Shown here: in pieces, positions 11,690-23,300 of the stretch
How the letters are laid out: every line of letters starts with the position of its first letter
How positions within the stretch are numbered: the first letter of the stretch is position 1
Assembly: GCA_003427395.1 (NCBI GenBank)
Contig: BFEA01000001.1
Location: 13,528,967 to 13,592,966 of the forward strand
Reading direction: 5' to 3'
From: Chara braunii
Taxonomy: Eukaryota > Streptophyta > Charophyceae > Charales > Characeae
DNA: 64,000 nucleotides
Made by a program: the position numbers and the translations under genes
The notes under the pieces: model-generated
The model's input: the letters and a program-made list of their open reading frames with translations, nothing else
What the model was told of the DNA's origin: nothing
Database searches by the model: none

Positions 11690-12470
11690 CTTGACTTGAA
11701 TTTAAATTGCAGAGCAATACACCGCCCCTCCCTATCTGCCGGTCCTACACTCCACCTCCACTTATCCATCCTCGTCCCAACCCAACCCAAACCCCACCAA
11801 ATCACAACCCAAACCCCACCAAATCACAAACCCTAGAGGCCCGCAACTGCCTCGGTACTCCTAAATACCCCTTGCCACTACCCCTCACCAACCCCCTCGC
11901 CACTCATCCCTTACCCAACTCTCACCTAGGCCTACGTTATCCTCGTCCACACTCATCCCTCTTGTCAAGTTTATTCCCTGCGCAGATTTTCCGACCGACC
12001 ATACCACCTACACCCCACCACCATGACCCATTTTTCCATAAATAATATACACTGCACACCACTCCACCTCCACTAACTCCATCTTACTCCCAACTCAACC
12101 CAAACCCCACCATCACACCCCTAGTCCCCCAATACTCCTGCATCCCCCTTGCCACTCACCTAGGCCTATGTTATCCTCTTCTACCCTCATCCCTCTTGTC
12201 ACTATCATTCCCTGCATGTTTACACTCCGCGCAGATTTTCCAACTGACCATTCCACCTACGCCCCATCACCACCTACACCCCATCCCCATGACCCACTTT
12301 TCCATATAACTAGTACACACTGCAGACCACCATATCAGATTTTCCAACTGACCATTCCACCTACGCCCCATCACCACCTACCACCCATCCCCATGACCCA
12401 CTTTTCCATATAACTAATATACACTGCAGACCACCATATCTGTCTGTATACATCACTACAAAAACAACTG
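11690..12470. repeat. C-rich duplicated block with 104 bp tandem repeat
   Basis: CAGATTTTCCAACTGACCAT starts at 12232 and 12336, with a diverged copy at 11982. CCCAACCCAAACCCCACCA blocks recur upstream. It is a repeat, not a coding region, despite open frames rich in Pro and His. Confidence 0.75.
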
Positions 12471-12707
12471 TTACTCCAAAGTATATAGAAACACACTACT
12501 GCCTCTTACCAGCCAGGCCCAATCTGCATCAGGCACTGTACACCCTAATCCCTCTCAGGGCGGGCAAGTCTCTCTACAAGCATGCAACACCTCAACATAT
12601 GCCTGTGTGGGATCCTCAGAGACTTTACGAGGAACTACTAATTATTAATATAAAAGAAAGACCAATGACTTATACGTACGATAGATACCTTTGTTTGCAT
12701 GTAGTGT

Positions 12708-12810
12708 CGTATTATTATAGTGAACCCGGGCAAAAGCCGTGGCCTTCGGCCTACAAAGAGGGGCGTATTATTATAGTGAACCCGGGCAAAAGCCGTGGCC
12801 TTCGGCCTTC
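12708..12810. repeat. 56 bp tandem doublet with GC hairpin
   Basis: CGTATTATTATAGTGAACCC at 12708 recurs at 12764. Each copy ends GCAAAAGCCGTGGCCTTCGG, which can fold as GGCC/GGCC-type stems. Confidence 0.9.
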
Positions 12811-13552
12811 CTTCCCTTCGATACCCCCGCTCTTTTTTGGGCTTCCTCTTTTGTTTCATCTCGCAGCTCACCTTTTACCATGCCTCCGATCTACAACAAG
12901 GCTCACCGAGTGGATTGTGGTTGACCGCGAGCTATTTGAGCTATTCACATCTTGTAAGCGTAATCGCCCACTTGCACGCAATGGAAAGAAAGCACAGTGA
13001 AAGGGGAGGTATGCTCCTGTTCATTTTCAGCATGTCTTCGGCTTAAATTTTGTGTCTTCTGTGAATGATGCTCACTCGTATACATTTAGTAGTGCCAAGG
13101 GGGGAGTGGTGGAAGAGAAGACGTTCTACACGAGGAGGCAGAAGGGGAAGGGCAGGGAGAAGGGACAGAACAGAAGAGAACCAAACTTCACAGGAAGGAG
13201 TGGGGGAGCGGGATGAGAAGTTCTACACACTCCGAGGAAGGGAGGGAGAGGTGTGCATCTGGTGCTCACGTGTGTGTGTGTTCAACACAGCAGGGGGTTT
13301 GCTGTCCTGTCCGTATGCACACAACTCGAACAGTCCTGTGAGCATGCGTGTGTGCGCATGTCTGTGTTCAAAACAGCAGGGTGTGCTGTCGTGTTCGCTA
13401 TGCACGACTCCAACATAAAACCCAGGATTGTGATTCATCAGACTTTCACCGATTCGTCAAGATACTTGCTCTTTCTTTAAGAAAAGGGCCGCAACCCTGA
13501 CAAACACAAATCAAACACAAAAACCACGAGCTGCGCAGTAATCCACGCTGGG

Positions 13553-13625
13553 CCTCGGAGATTCGAACACAGGTCCATAGTTCAACATTTGATGGGTGTA
13601 CCTACTGAATTAAGGCCATATTCTC
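13553..13625 (-). repeat. tRNA-derived SINE
   Basis: The minus strand shows box A-like GGCCTTAATTCAGTAGG and box B-like GTGTTCGAATC about 40 bases later, with the family's ..TGTTGAACTATGGACC.. in between. Confidence 0.65.
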
Positions 13626-14299
13626 AATGACTTTCCTGGATGTATCCGCCTGCAACTACAAGTTGGGGTGCCTCCGGCCACAATGGCATCCCAAGCTGAG
13701 TCAAAAAATGTTATAGTGTGAGTATGTCCTAAGGCCTTTCCGTCACTTGTTCATCTCTCCGTTGGCCTGCCAGAAATTAAAATTGCACACACGGAAACGA
13801 AACAAAATGCAACAAAAGAAAAAACCTCCCTTGCATCTGTTTCTTGACCCGCTTGAAAAAAAAACTACACACCCATACACACCACGGAAAAACACAAACA
13901 CGTCATCCCTTGCATCCGTTTGTTGGTCTGTTTGAAAAAACAACACACCCAGAAACTAAACAAAACGCAACAAAGAAACACAACCACATCATCTGACATA
14001 CCTTCTTTCACTTCTGTTTCGTCTTTTTCGTGTAGTGGATAAAACCACAGAGATAGCAAGGGTATGATAAATCACGCCGCATCAGGAGTATGTTTTACAT
14101 GAAACGCACAAGTTTGCATTGGACGGGTCCCGCAAGAGCACGAACATAAAAACGTGGCTCCCATCCAGGTGTTCGAGAATTGCCTGAGAGAGCAAGCGAT
14201 GGCCACCCAGATTCACTTGAAGGGCTATATCTGCACGAGAATTGCCACTCCCAGGCTAAAAGGGTAATTTGCAGGCGATAAGCTTCTTATCGCCGGGAA

Positions 14300-14360
14300 C
14301 CACACACCTTTCATCCACACACCTTTCATCCACACACCTTTCATCCACACACCTTTCATT
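14300..14360. repeat. 15 bp minisatellite, four units
   Basis: CACACACCTTTCATC is repeated four times without change, apart from the last base of the final unit. Confidence 0.95.
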
Positions 14361-14768
14361 CATTTTTATTTTCCGTTTTCTTTTTCTGGGGAAGATGAGC
14401 TCAAAAGGTTGCCATAGTTGAAGTATTTTTTTTTCCGCCCCCTCCCGGAGTCCCTGAACTGCTTGCTCTTCTAATACAACAACGCATTTAGTTTTTTTTC
14501 ATTTCACTTTCAACGTCCAAAGCGGCATTTCCTGAGCCAAGCAGACCAACGGCAACATCACATCACCAGCGTTCCACCATGAGACACTTCCGTCGTCACA
14601 ACTCACTCGAACCGGCGAAAGTGTGTTCAAATCTCCTGTCATTTGTGTGCAAATAAAGGATAGTTTTTCTATACGTAAAACAAGAAAAGGTTTAGCGAAA
14701 ACAAAACAAATAAAAATCCACAAAAAAAACAAATTCTTGATTTCTGCATAAGCAAATTCAATAGGTAT

Positions 14769-14990
14769 GCCCTTGACCTTCGCAGATCCATATCATGTAC
14801 ACTTTTGACAGATGTAGTGTCCTAAATCTAGGCTAGAAATTCCATACCCTTTACCTTCGCAGATCCATATNGTAGTGTCCTAAATCTAGGCTAGAAATTC
14901 CATACCCTTTACCTTCGCAGATCCATATCATGTACACTTTTGACAGATGTAGTGTCCTAAATCTAGACTAGAAATTCCACTGTCCTCTAT
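14769..14990. repeat. 77 bp tandem repeat broken by an N
   Basis: CCTTCGCAGATCCATAT begins at 14777, 14854 and 14912. The middle unit jumps at a single N (14871) and lacks about 20 bases present in its neighbours. This marks a collapsed or unclosed assembly gap. Confidence 0.9.
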
Positions 14991-15177
14991 CTCACTCCAG
15001 TGAACCGGTTCTAAAAGCATTCCACCAGTTCAGCTGTGGCTACTTTCACCGCTTCACGCCTAATTCACCGCCTACGTGTGCTCAAAATTCCATAGATAAG
15101 TAACATGACAGTGACATTTATAAGAAAGATTTCTGGAAAGATGGCTAAAAAATCTTTGTCAAACATGGAGGTACACA

Positions 15178-15252
15178 ATATAGCAATCACAGGAAAGAGT
15201 AAATAATATAGCAATCACACGAAAGAGTAAATAATATAGCAATCACAGTCAG
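15178..15252. repeat. 28 bp tandem repeat, three units
   Basis: ATATAGCAATCACA..GAAAGAGTAAATA units begin at about 15178, 15206 and 15234. Confidence 0.9.
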
Positions 15253-15657
15253 GAGCATACATGAAATAGAGAGTAGCTTCTGGAAACATTGGTATTGAAA
15301 GGTCCAAGAAACAGACAGTGCGTCACCACCACAACCTGCTAGGATCTTCTCATCCTTCCTCCACGGAAAAAGAAAATAGATAGCATCACGGATTCACCGC
15401 ATGACAAAATCAGTACTACACATACCTGCATAAGCAATGTTCAATCAGCAGGAAACCACAGAAAAGTACGGCCACTCGCCCTAGCCAGCGACCGCAGAGC
15501 TGTTTGGGGCCCTCAGAAACTTTACGCAACCCATCTCATACAATTTTCCACGTAAAGAGTATGCATTTTTAGAGTATATATATATATCGTCACAAACAGA
15601 ACTGCCCGGTAAACCGTTGGCAGAGAGAGAGAAGAGGACAACAAACGAGGGGCTGTG

Positions 15658-15717
15658 ACAAACTGTTTCGTCGGAGTTTCACCGACTCATCAGGAGGCTG
15701 AACCCTCAACAGTCTGC
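15658..15717 (-). ncRNA. Type III hammerhead ribozyme, intact core
   Basis: On the minus strand, helix III is GCAGACUGU with ACAGUUUGU (nine pairs, two of them G-U). The cleavage triplet is GUU, with the cut predicted between 15708 and 15707. Helix I is GAGG-GUUCAG-CCUC and the core is CUGAUGA. Helix II is GUCGG-UGAAACU-CCGAC, followed by GAAA. Every invariant core position is present. It should self-cleave when transcribed from this strand. Confidence 0.88.
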
Positions 15718-16017
15718 AGAATCCCCTCACTGATTACACTGTAAATGATAATCTACCCTAACCAAAATCAAAGTAGACTGTCACTCACCCACACCAGATG
15801 GAAAACTCTACAGACTGTCGGTTCACACCCCATCACAAGCCAGCAAAACATCCACGAAACAAAGAAAGGTCTGTCACAGCCAAAAAATACACTCCAGACA
15901 CGCCGCTGGCACTAGAGGCACAGCATGGCCGCCTAGTATATATATCGTCAAATAGAACTGCCTACGGTAAACCGTAGGCAGAGAGGGAGAAGAGGACAAC
16001 AAACGAGGGGCTGTGAC

Positions 16018-16051
16018 AAACTGTTTCGTCGGAGTTTCACCGACTCATCAG
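16018..16051 (-). ncRNA. Truncated hammerhead core (3' half)
   Basis: CTGATGAGTCGG...CCGACGAAACAG is identical to the intact copy, but helix I and the 5' side of helix III are replaced by TA-rich flank. The truncation begins about 14 bases past the expected cleavage point. Confidence 0.8.
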
Positions 16052-16173
16052 GGGGTATATATATAGTATGCATTTATTGAAATAGTTAATAGTTATTTAA
16101 TAGTTATTTCTTTGCCCGATATCATACAGTTACAATGCTGGCAAGTCTCATCGAGTGTCTCCAACCACTCTGG

Positions 16174-16611
16174 TCAGACCTCTACGAAGAAATATGGTGG
16201 TAGACATGCTAATTGTACACAATTTCCCAAAGCTAATATATAAGTAAATCTTCTAGATGCTGTGTGATGTTGGGGTTGGGTGGATCCAGCATACCAGCGT
16301 ACTAGGGCACCCTTCTGCTGGTCACATAAGAAAGGAGGAATCGTCTGAAGCATTGCAAAACCAAAATTATCGCCCACTATTGGTCTTGAAGTAGGACCGA
16401 TCTACTGAAGGTGAGAGGGAGGCCCATTAGACAGGTCCAGTCTATTGGTGGGCAGCTTCACCTGCCGGGAAACTGGCCCAGCGTCCCATGTGCAATATTG
16501 GAGGGATTCAGGTTTCAGATCCCCACCCTTCTTCCTAGTTACATGTACCCTTTTGTTGCTTGTGGCTCCCTGCTTTCTTGACCTCCTGATAGCAACTTCC
16601 ATCCTCTCCAC
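16174..16611 (-). pseudogene. Possible gag-like relic frame
   Basis: One frame reads through a single stop (16402-16404). It has a charged helix (VERMEVAIRRSRKQ) upstream and ALVRWYAGSTQPQ downstream, which loosely resembles retrotransposon gag. No zinc knuckle, protease or polymerase follows. It may equally be chance. Confidence 0.2.
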
Positions 16612-16949
16612 CCTGGGTGAGACTTGGGCTGCCTAAGTTAGACCGGGCATGCACAGGCTGCTCAGTTAGAACTTAGTAGGGCCATCGAACCCCGACTCAC
16701 CTACTGGGGATTGTTACTTCTTGCTTGGTGGTCCTGTAGGTTTGTTGATGGGTTTATTCATATTAGCCCTCGATCTCTAACTACAGGGGCATGTTCCTTA
16801 TTACATGATTGTCTTGTTGGTTTGCTGGTGGGCTTATATTTCCATTAGCCCTTGATCTCTTGTCACCAAGAGTTCTACCATATACCAACCCAGCTCAGAT
16901 ATCTCTTCGTCACACTCAAAATTGCTTGGACAATTCCTTCGTCACTCGA

Positions 16950-17370
16950 CATATACCTTGATTGACTCGAGGATCAGACATTCAACAAACTACCATCCAA
17001 GGCACCATCATGTTGGCTTATGCAAGTGCACACTGACACACTCCCGAGTATTCACACACGTACATATGAGATGTTGAACAAACTACCAACGTCGGTGGGG
17101 CATCACACTGGCTTCACATATGAGATGCACAAATCAGACAGACGCTCAACAAACTACCATCCAAAGCCACATGACCTGGCCCTGAGTACGCACACCAGTA
17201 CATATGTGACGTTTGACAAACTGCTAACTCAGGTGGCATCGCGTTCGCTTCACACATGAGATGTACATATCAGATGTTCAACAAACTACTGCATGACGTT
17301 GGCTTACGCATGCGCAAGCACATACTCCCAACGTATGCACACAAGTACATACGAGAGGTTAAAAAAACTA
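16950..17370. repeat. Degenerate tandem repeat, about 70-100 bp units
   Basis: CAACAAACTACCA, GTACATATGAGATG and GTTGGCTTACGCA-like motifs recur four to five times in variable order. A related GAGTATGTKCACTCCTGTAC doublet is at 17660-17725. Confidence 0.65.
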
Positions 17371-17749
17371 CCCAACCTTGGCAGCAACACTTTCACTTAC
17401 ACATGCGGTACATACTGAGCAGTACACAGAATATGCAACTCCCACGACATACAAAGGGTCGAGTACATAAACAAACCAAAAAAAAACAAAATCAAAATAA
17501 ATCCTGTGAAAAAACATGGTAAGGACGGAGAATACCAATAGAGACAACTTCTGCCTCATCAAGAAAATCTAAGCTATATTCGAAAAAAAGAAACGAATAG
17601 AAAAAGACGAAAGGTAAAAAAAACGTGTTCCCATACCTATTTGTGGATACGTGCTGAATATGTGAGTATGTTCACTCCTGTACATACGTGCAGCAAACGT
17701 GAGTATGTGCACTCCTGTACGCATGACCCGCGTACATATATGCCATGTC

Positions 17750-19814
17750 ACCCAGCGACCAAATTTAGTCTTTTCCTTCAGAAATTGAAGTGTCCAAACA
17801 TATTCTGAGACACCAGAAAATGATACAACAATAGATGCGAGTTTTAGGCGACCTCACACCATCCTCCTTCCACAGATTCCTCTCCTCATTGGCCAGATCA
17901 GGAAACCCGACCTGCACATTCGAACACAGACACAGACTGTAAAACCACATCTCCTATCAATACAGGAGTTCCTAAAAAAATGCGCTCAAGATGAAAACTC
18001 GCGGACATCTGCAGCTTGAAAGACAGGCCACAGAGTTTTTTCTTTTTTTCCGGAAGAATATTTGAATCAACTCAAATAAACCTGAACTCAGGACAGATCA
18101 CCTGCTGCTTGGCAGTGAGTCAATCAAAGCCACTCAGACACGACCTCGGTCCACCATCCTGCTCTCTAATCAAACCGTATCTACCCTACCAGAGCGTACA
18201 AAATCCAAGGTTGCAACAATCACAATTAAAATCACTATCACAACAAAAACGTTTCACACGTCAACTGCACTTCCACACGTCCACAAGGCAAACCACCTAC
18301 ATCTTCACCCATCCATCCGGCCACCATGAAAGCCAACTTCTATTCCACTTTATTCCTGCCCAATGTAAGACCCCTCTGTGACAGAGTACCATGCTTCTTC
18401 TTCCATGTCCATGAGATAAACCAACTCTCACCCGCCCGGAATCCCACCAGCTCACTCCCAACTTCTCACAGGAGTTGTTACACAGCCGCTTGGTTCAACA
18501 GGCCATCCCAGTCCACTTTCTCGAGCTGAATCATGCACCCACCAGACAGGATCACCTTACGCTCTATATACCTATCTACCCATCAAAAATGGCCCTCTTA
18601 CCAAGCTTCGACGGGCATCGGATGCTGTACGGTTGCAGGTTTATACAACCTCTCCCAAGAAATTTTCTGGCAAAACGATCTGCACATGAGCAAACGATAG
18701 TTTCTCCGGGTGAGCTCATAAACAGCACGATCACAGCTTGATGCCTACAAAAGAACAGTTAAAACAACGATTTTTTCCTTTCCATCTCTTCCACTTTTCC
18801 TTAAAACAGCTTCCACTGCTCAGCTTCACAGGAGGCGGAGCTGCATGACAGGAAACTGTCACACGTGGTTCTGAGGGTACGGGCCCAGTACCAGTTGGTT
18901 TAAGGAACTGTGAGCTGTTATTACCACATTCTAAGTTGATATGCGATGCCACGCCATCGGTGGCACATCGGTGGCAGACCCCTCACTGCAACTTTTAGAT
19001 CCCGTAAACGTGACAAAGCTATTGAAGGCTCGTTGGTTAGACCATCAGTACTTCAATAGGAAAGCGTTTTTTGTTTTTTTTTTGTTTTTGTTTTTAAGTT
19101 TCTCAGTGTTCTCACCCTCAAAAGAGGAAAACCGTCAGATAAAGAGAGCTGGTTAACAGAGGCCTCAATTTTCAGACCACTTGTCAGGCTATTTATAACA
19201 AAACCCAAGCAGATAAAAGTCATAAAACTCCTTCGTGTGACGAGCCCATGGTATTCTTCTTTGGTAAAAGGCAAAAGAATAGCATGCCATATGAGCTGAA
19301 CTCGACTTGTACACAACCGGAATTTTAGGATGAACAGTGCTAACAGACCTCAACATCAGCAGCAGGCCAAAAAATATAAATGCACACATGCTGGCTCGTC
19401 TCTGTCTTTGGAGTGCAGAGAGGAAATTTGCAACAGGAAAAAGAGGCTCGTAGGTACTAGGCTTCGCGTTGTCTACATGCCAGCAGCACTATTCATCCTG
19501 GTCCTTAGAAAACAATGAAAAAAATAAAAAATTCATGCTGGTCTTCGCAAAAGGAACGAAGTTCAAAGAACTCATATTCCGAAGCCTAGCAAGTCTCTCG
19601 TGAGCTTGAGATGCATTCACCACTCATCAACCTCCTTCGTAGAGCTGTGAAGCAGCCTTTGGACATCGCCAGACCTCTCTCGAAATGTGCAAAATGAGAA
19701 TGAACTTCACATTCGAACATAGCCAGATGCACCCGCCACATGTGTCAACTCCACACTTCGAGAGAAGGTGTGGCAACAAACACCCTTTACCCTTGGAAAG
19801 GAGACGGCTCAGGG
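17750..19814. other. Region downstream of DRE2, no gene recognised
   Basis: No recognisable coding segment or RNA gene. It probably includes DRE2 3' UTR; a polyadenylation site could not be fixed. Confidence 0.5.
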
Positions 19815-19817
19815 TCA
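19815..19817 (-). other. DRE2: Tentative DRE2 stop codon, start of exon 7
   Basis: The acceptor TTGTTACAG (minus strand, ending at 19818) would join GEK to TGA at once. Read one base earlier, the same stretch gives GTG ACC CTG AGC, Val-Thr-Leu-Ser, the start of the usual family tail. I infer either a shortened C terminus or a one-base difference at this junction. All cysteine ligands lie upstream. Confidence 0.4.
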
Positions 19818-20314
19818 CTGTAACAATGCAAGGGCATTTCATTACTATACAAAACTGTCATTTGCTATGGTGCATCGAACAATTATACAAAATTGTCATT
19901 TGCTACAGCGCATCGAACAATTCAGTGATGTTTTGCTACAGTACAAAAACCATTTCAGAACAACTCACGTTTTCACAGAACCTTCTGCTTGACATGCATT
20001 CAAGCAAGCAAAGGATGCGAGACATGCAAAAACAATATGATATGGTCACATGCTGCACACCAACGTATATACAATACATGCAAGTAGTATTCAAACAAAC
20101 GGAACAGAAGTCCACTGGCAGAGAGGCACACGTAGTTACTGATCAAACGTGAGTGAAAATGATAATGACGCTTCCAATTTCGCTCAGCATAGCGCACAAA
20201 TTCCCATCTCCTCTGCATACTGCAAGAGTTGCAGCCTTTCTGAGTTAGAATCTAGATGACAGAGCAGGCAGATAAGAACACGCGTGTGTGAGGTGTTGTA
20301 TAGGTCAAACAAAC

Positions 20315-20389
20315 CTTCTCGCCAGGCTTGAAGGGAGGTAACCCACGGTAAGGACAGCCGCCACACCTGAACGCATCTCCGAGGCCACA
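20315..20389 (-). CDS. DRE2: DRE2 coding exon 6 (second Fe-S motif)
   Basis: Acceptor GAGCATGCTCGCAG-like (CTCGCAG), donor GAGAAG|GTTTGT. The 25 codons read [16 protein letters not shown] then LPPFKPGEK. They complete the twin CX2C cluster site nearly letter for letter with plant homologues. Confidence 0.96.
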
Positions 20390-23300
20390 CTGCGAGCATG
20401 AAAACGAGACCAGAAAGTACGTCAACCAACAAAACCTGTCATGCGAACTTCAAAACCAGGCAAGAGAGAGGGTATGAACGAGTGTGAAGTACTTAAAACC
20501 ACCATTCCAAAATCCGGCATGGCCAGCGTGGGGACCCACAGATCTGGAGCCATAACTCCAGGAAGATGACATTATACTGTTTGTGAACTTATGTTCTTGC
20601 TCAGAAGAGCATCTGAAGAGTGAAGTTTCCGAACACTATTTCACAACTTCGAAGGTTCATTTATCACCCAAGACACCAGTGCGCTTCAAGAGCTAGCTTA
20701 TTTTGTAAGAGACGGCAAGGTATAAAAGCCCACAGCTATCCATGTGATTTCAGCCAACCCTGTGTCAGATACCACGCTCCTCCCCCATGCCGGCTATGAA
20801 GACCAGGATCGTTTTCCCAGAGCACCCTTCGCCAAACAAAACCAGCAGCTAATTTTTGACAAATGTTAAACCTGCGCTGTTTCCATGTTTCTGCAGAGAG
20901 ACGTCCGCTCACAGGGCCGACGAGCCAATGGAAACGCCATCGAGCACTACTCAAAGGGTTTACGTGTTATCCGTCACTGTGGTTGGAAATCTGACAGTCA
21001 CAAAAGACCAGAACAATACACAAAAGTCTATGCGACCTCAAATATTTGGGAAGCATACACGAGCACAAAGTGTCGGTCCAGGAAAAGCTGGGCAAACATG
21101 CATAATTCCACAGAGTCAGGGGGAGTGAGCTGCATGGTTTTGAACTCCTGATCGGGATAATCAGAGGTCTAAGTGATGGTAGTGGGCCAGTCATGGACTG
21201 GTGGCCATTCCAGCGCGTGGATCCTCGACTCATTGCCCTTGGCCACCAATCCATAAGCTCTACATAAACTCTAGTATGTAGAGTAGATAGAGAGTGAGAA
21301 CCGGAACTGGAAAGCATATACACTCCCGGTATCCACCTCTGTCACAACTCGAGGCAAGTGGAAAGATGAAGAAGAGAACTGAAACACAAACCCCAAGAAA
21401 AGCTGCATGAGGTCACGCAGCTCTCCACCTATATCTCGAAGCCTTCGTTTCGTGTTTTAAACAACTTGAGCACGCGAGGATGACATGCCCAGCATTGGAA
21501 CACAGAGGACAGTGAAGGAGATCAACAGGGTAACTCACATTGCCACAGTTTGACTGTGGGTTCTCCAACATATCCTTTGTGAGAACCGGTTTTACTCCCT
21601 TTGCTTCTTGCTCAGCTCGTCCGCAAGTACAGTTCTTGCATGCCTTCCGCACACCACCACTCCCGACCTCGCAATCGTCATTAGCAGGAGCTGCACATCC
21701 AGGCAACATCAGATCAGATACTGCGTCACTCTCCTCGTCATTCCACCTCTAATACCCCTCAACATGGCACAAGTCTAACGCCCTTACTCATCAAAAGGCA
21801 GCAGCAATAAAAGCTGAAATTGGTCACACAGTATCAGTTATAGACAACTCAATATTTGCAATCTCAGAGAGGTATATAGTAAAGAAACCAGGCTGAAAGC
21901 ATAGCAGAAAGCGAAGAATACATAGAAAGACAAATAAAAAGTTGCAGAAGGAAGCCTATTGACACAGTACCTATAATTATAAAAATTTATAAGACAAAAA
22001 AAGGAACGAAGCTGCAGAAGGAAGCCGATTGACACAGCTACCTGTAATTATAAAAATTTATAAGACAAAAAAAAATTATAAGACAAAAGAAGGAACGAAG
22101 CTGCTGAAGGAAGCCTATTGACACAGCTACCTATAATTCTAAAAATTTATAAGACAAAAAGGTCACCAAATCAACACCAAAAATGGAGGGGTGTCTCAAC
22201 ATTCTCCACCAGAGTGCCTTGAAGTCCCAAACTGGAACTAGTCAACTAAACATCAAACCCAAAAGCTCAAGCCCAGATCATCATCATATACTCTCAAATG
22301 CCAAACACCCACTGACCACAGCTGAACACACACCATGTACATATCGAAGATAACCATTCCACCACCACTGCACCACTGTCAGAGCTGACAGCCAATGAGG
22401 TCAGAGGTCGACAGACGATGAGCCAGAAAAAAATAGACAACCACAGGTAGTCAAAGAACACAGTGGTGTACATACGATGACTGGACAAAGCATGCCATGA
22501 ACCTCATCAAGCCCTCTACAGAGAGAGTCTTTATCCCTTCCATAGAAGGGCCGAATCTCAATCAGAGGGGAACTCGGTGACATTCACCACTACCATTCAG
22601 AATTCGAGAAAATTGTCGGATAACATCGAAAGTTAAGTTCCGAGTTCGGGAGAGTCGTGAATTAAAATCCTTGGGATTATCCAAAGAATTCTCTTCTAAC
22701 AAAATGGGACTCGGAGATGGCTGCAAGGGCGAAAATAGAGCAAATTGCATGTTCAAGAATCAACTTGATTTGTTCATTCCCAGGCGGTGATCACAGGCCA
22801 TCAGCTCCCGTACAAGTTTTCACCTACAACATCCATGCCAGGGATGGTCACCCAGGTCAGTGGTGGTGACAGCTTGCCCCACAGATTGCCACCCTTTGAT
22901 AACACCAGGCATCCCCACTCCAGAGATCACACGCCCAGGGAGAGTACCAGCTAGCCAGTGACCGCTACCCCAGGGTGGAGCAGGGTGGCCTTTGGTACGA
23001 GGATGGACTGAAACGCGGTTGGGGTGGGACTGAGGGTGGGATGCGAATGGTGAGGTGAGTTGTGGTGTGGTGGAACCACCACTCCAGTGGGGTGGAACAG
23101 CCACGAGGTGAGGTGCAGTGATGACCAACCCCCCTAACACCTGTAACAACTCACCCCTACTGCTGTATGTGCATGCTACAAGAAGTAGGCTAGGAATGCA
23201 AGTGACCGTGAGGTTCTGGCGTGAGGTTGTCTTGTTCTGGCATTCCGTCCATTTACATGAGTGAAAAAAACAATGGTGGAAATGCTCTAGCATGTTTTCA

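Larger units (their letters stand above)
15574..16051 (-). mobile_element. Hammerhead-ribozyme element, retrozyme-like, copy 1
   Basis: Non-coding element read on the minus strand. A roughly 115 bp segment (16051-15937) is repeated at 15693-15574, 358 bp apart. So there is one full unit plus a partial second one, as expected for a copy of a multimeric or circular RNA. The repeat carries the ribozyme 3' half, CAGCCCCTCGTTTGTTGTCC and a GCCTACGGTTTACCG-type stem. The 246 bp between is unique. AGTATGCATTT occurs just outside both ends (about 15558 and 16067). No reverse transcriptase frame and no obvious tRNA primer site were seen, so it would be non-autonomous. Confidence 0.75.

Noticed and set aside
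19330-19400. Candidate DRE2 last exon ending FWPAADVEVC
   Set aside because: The tail resembles the family ending by chance; no acceptor and no VTLS-like start upstream in frame.
19685-20152. 155-codon open frame on the plus strand
   Set aside because: Antisense to the DRE2 3' region, with duplicated non-coding segments and no domain.
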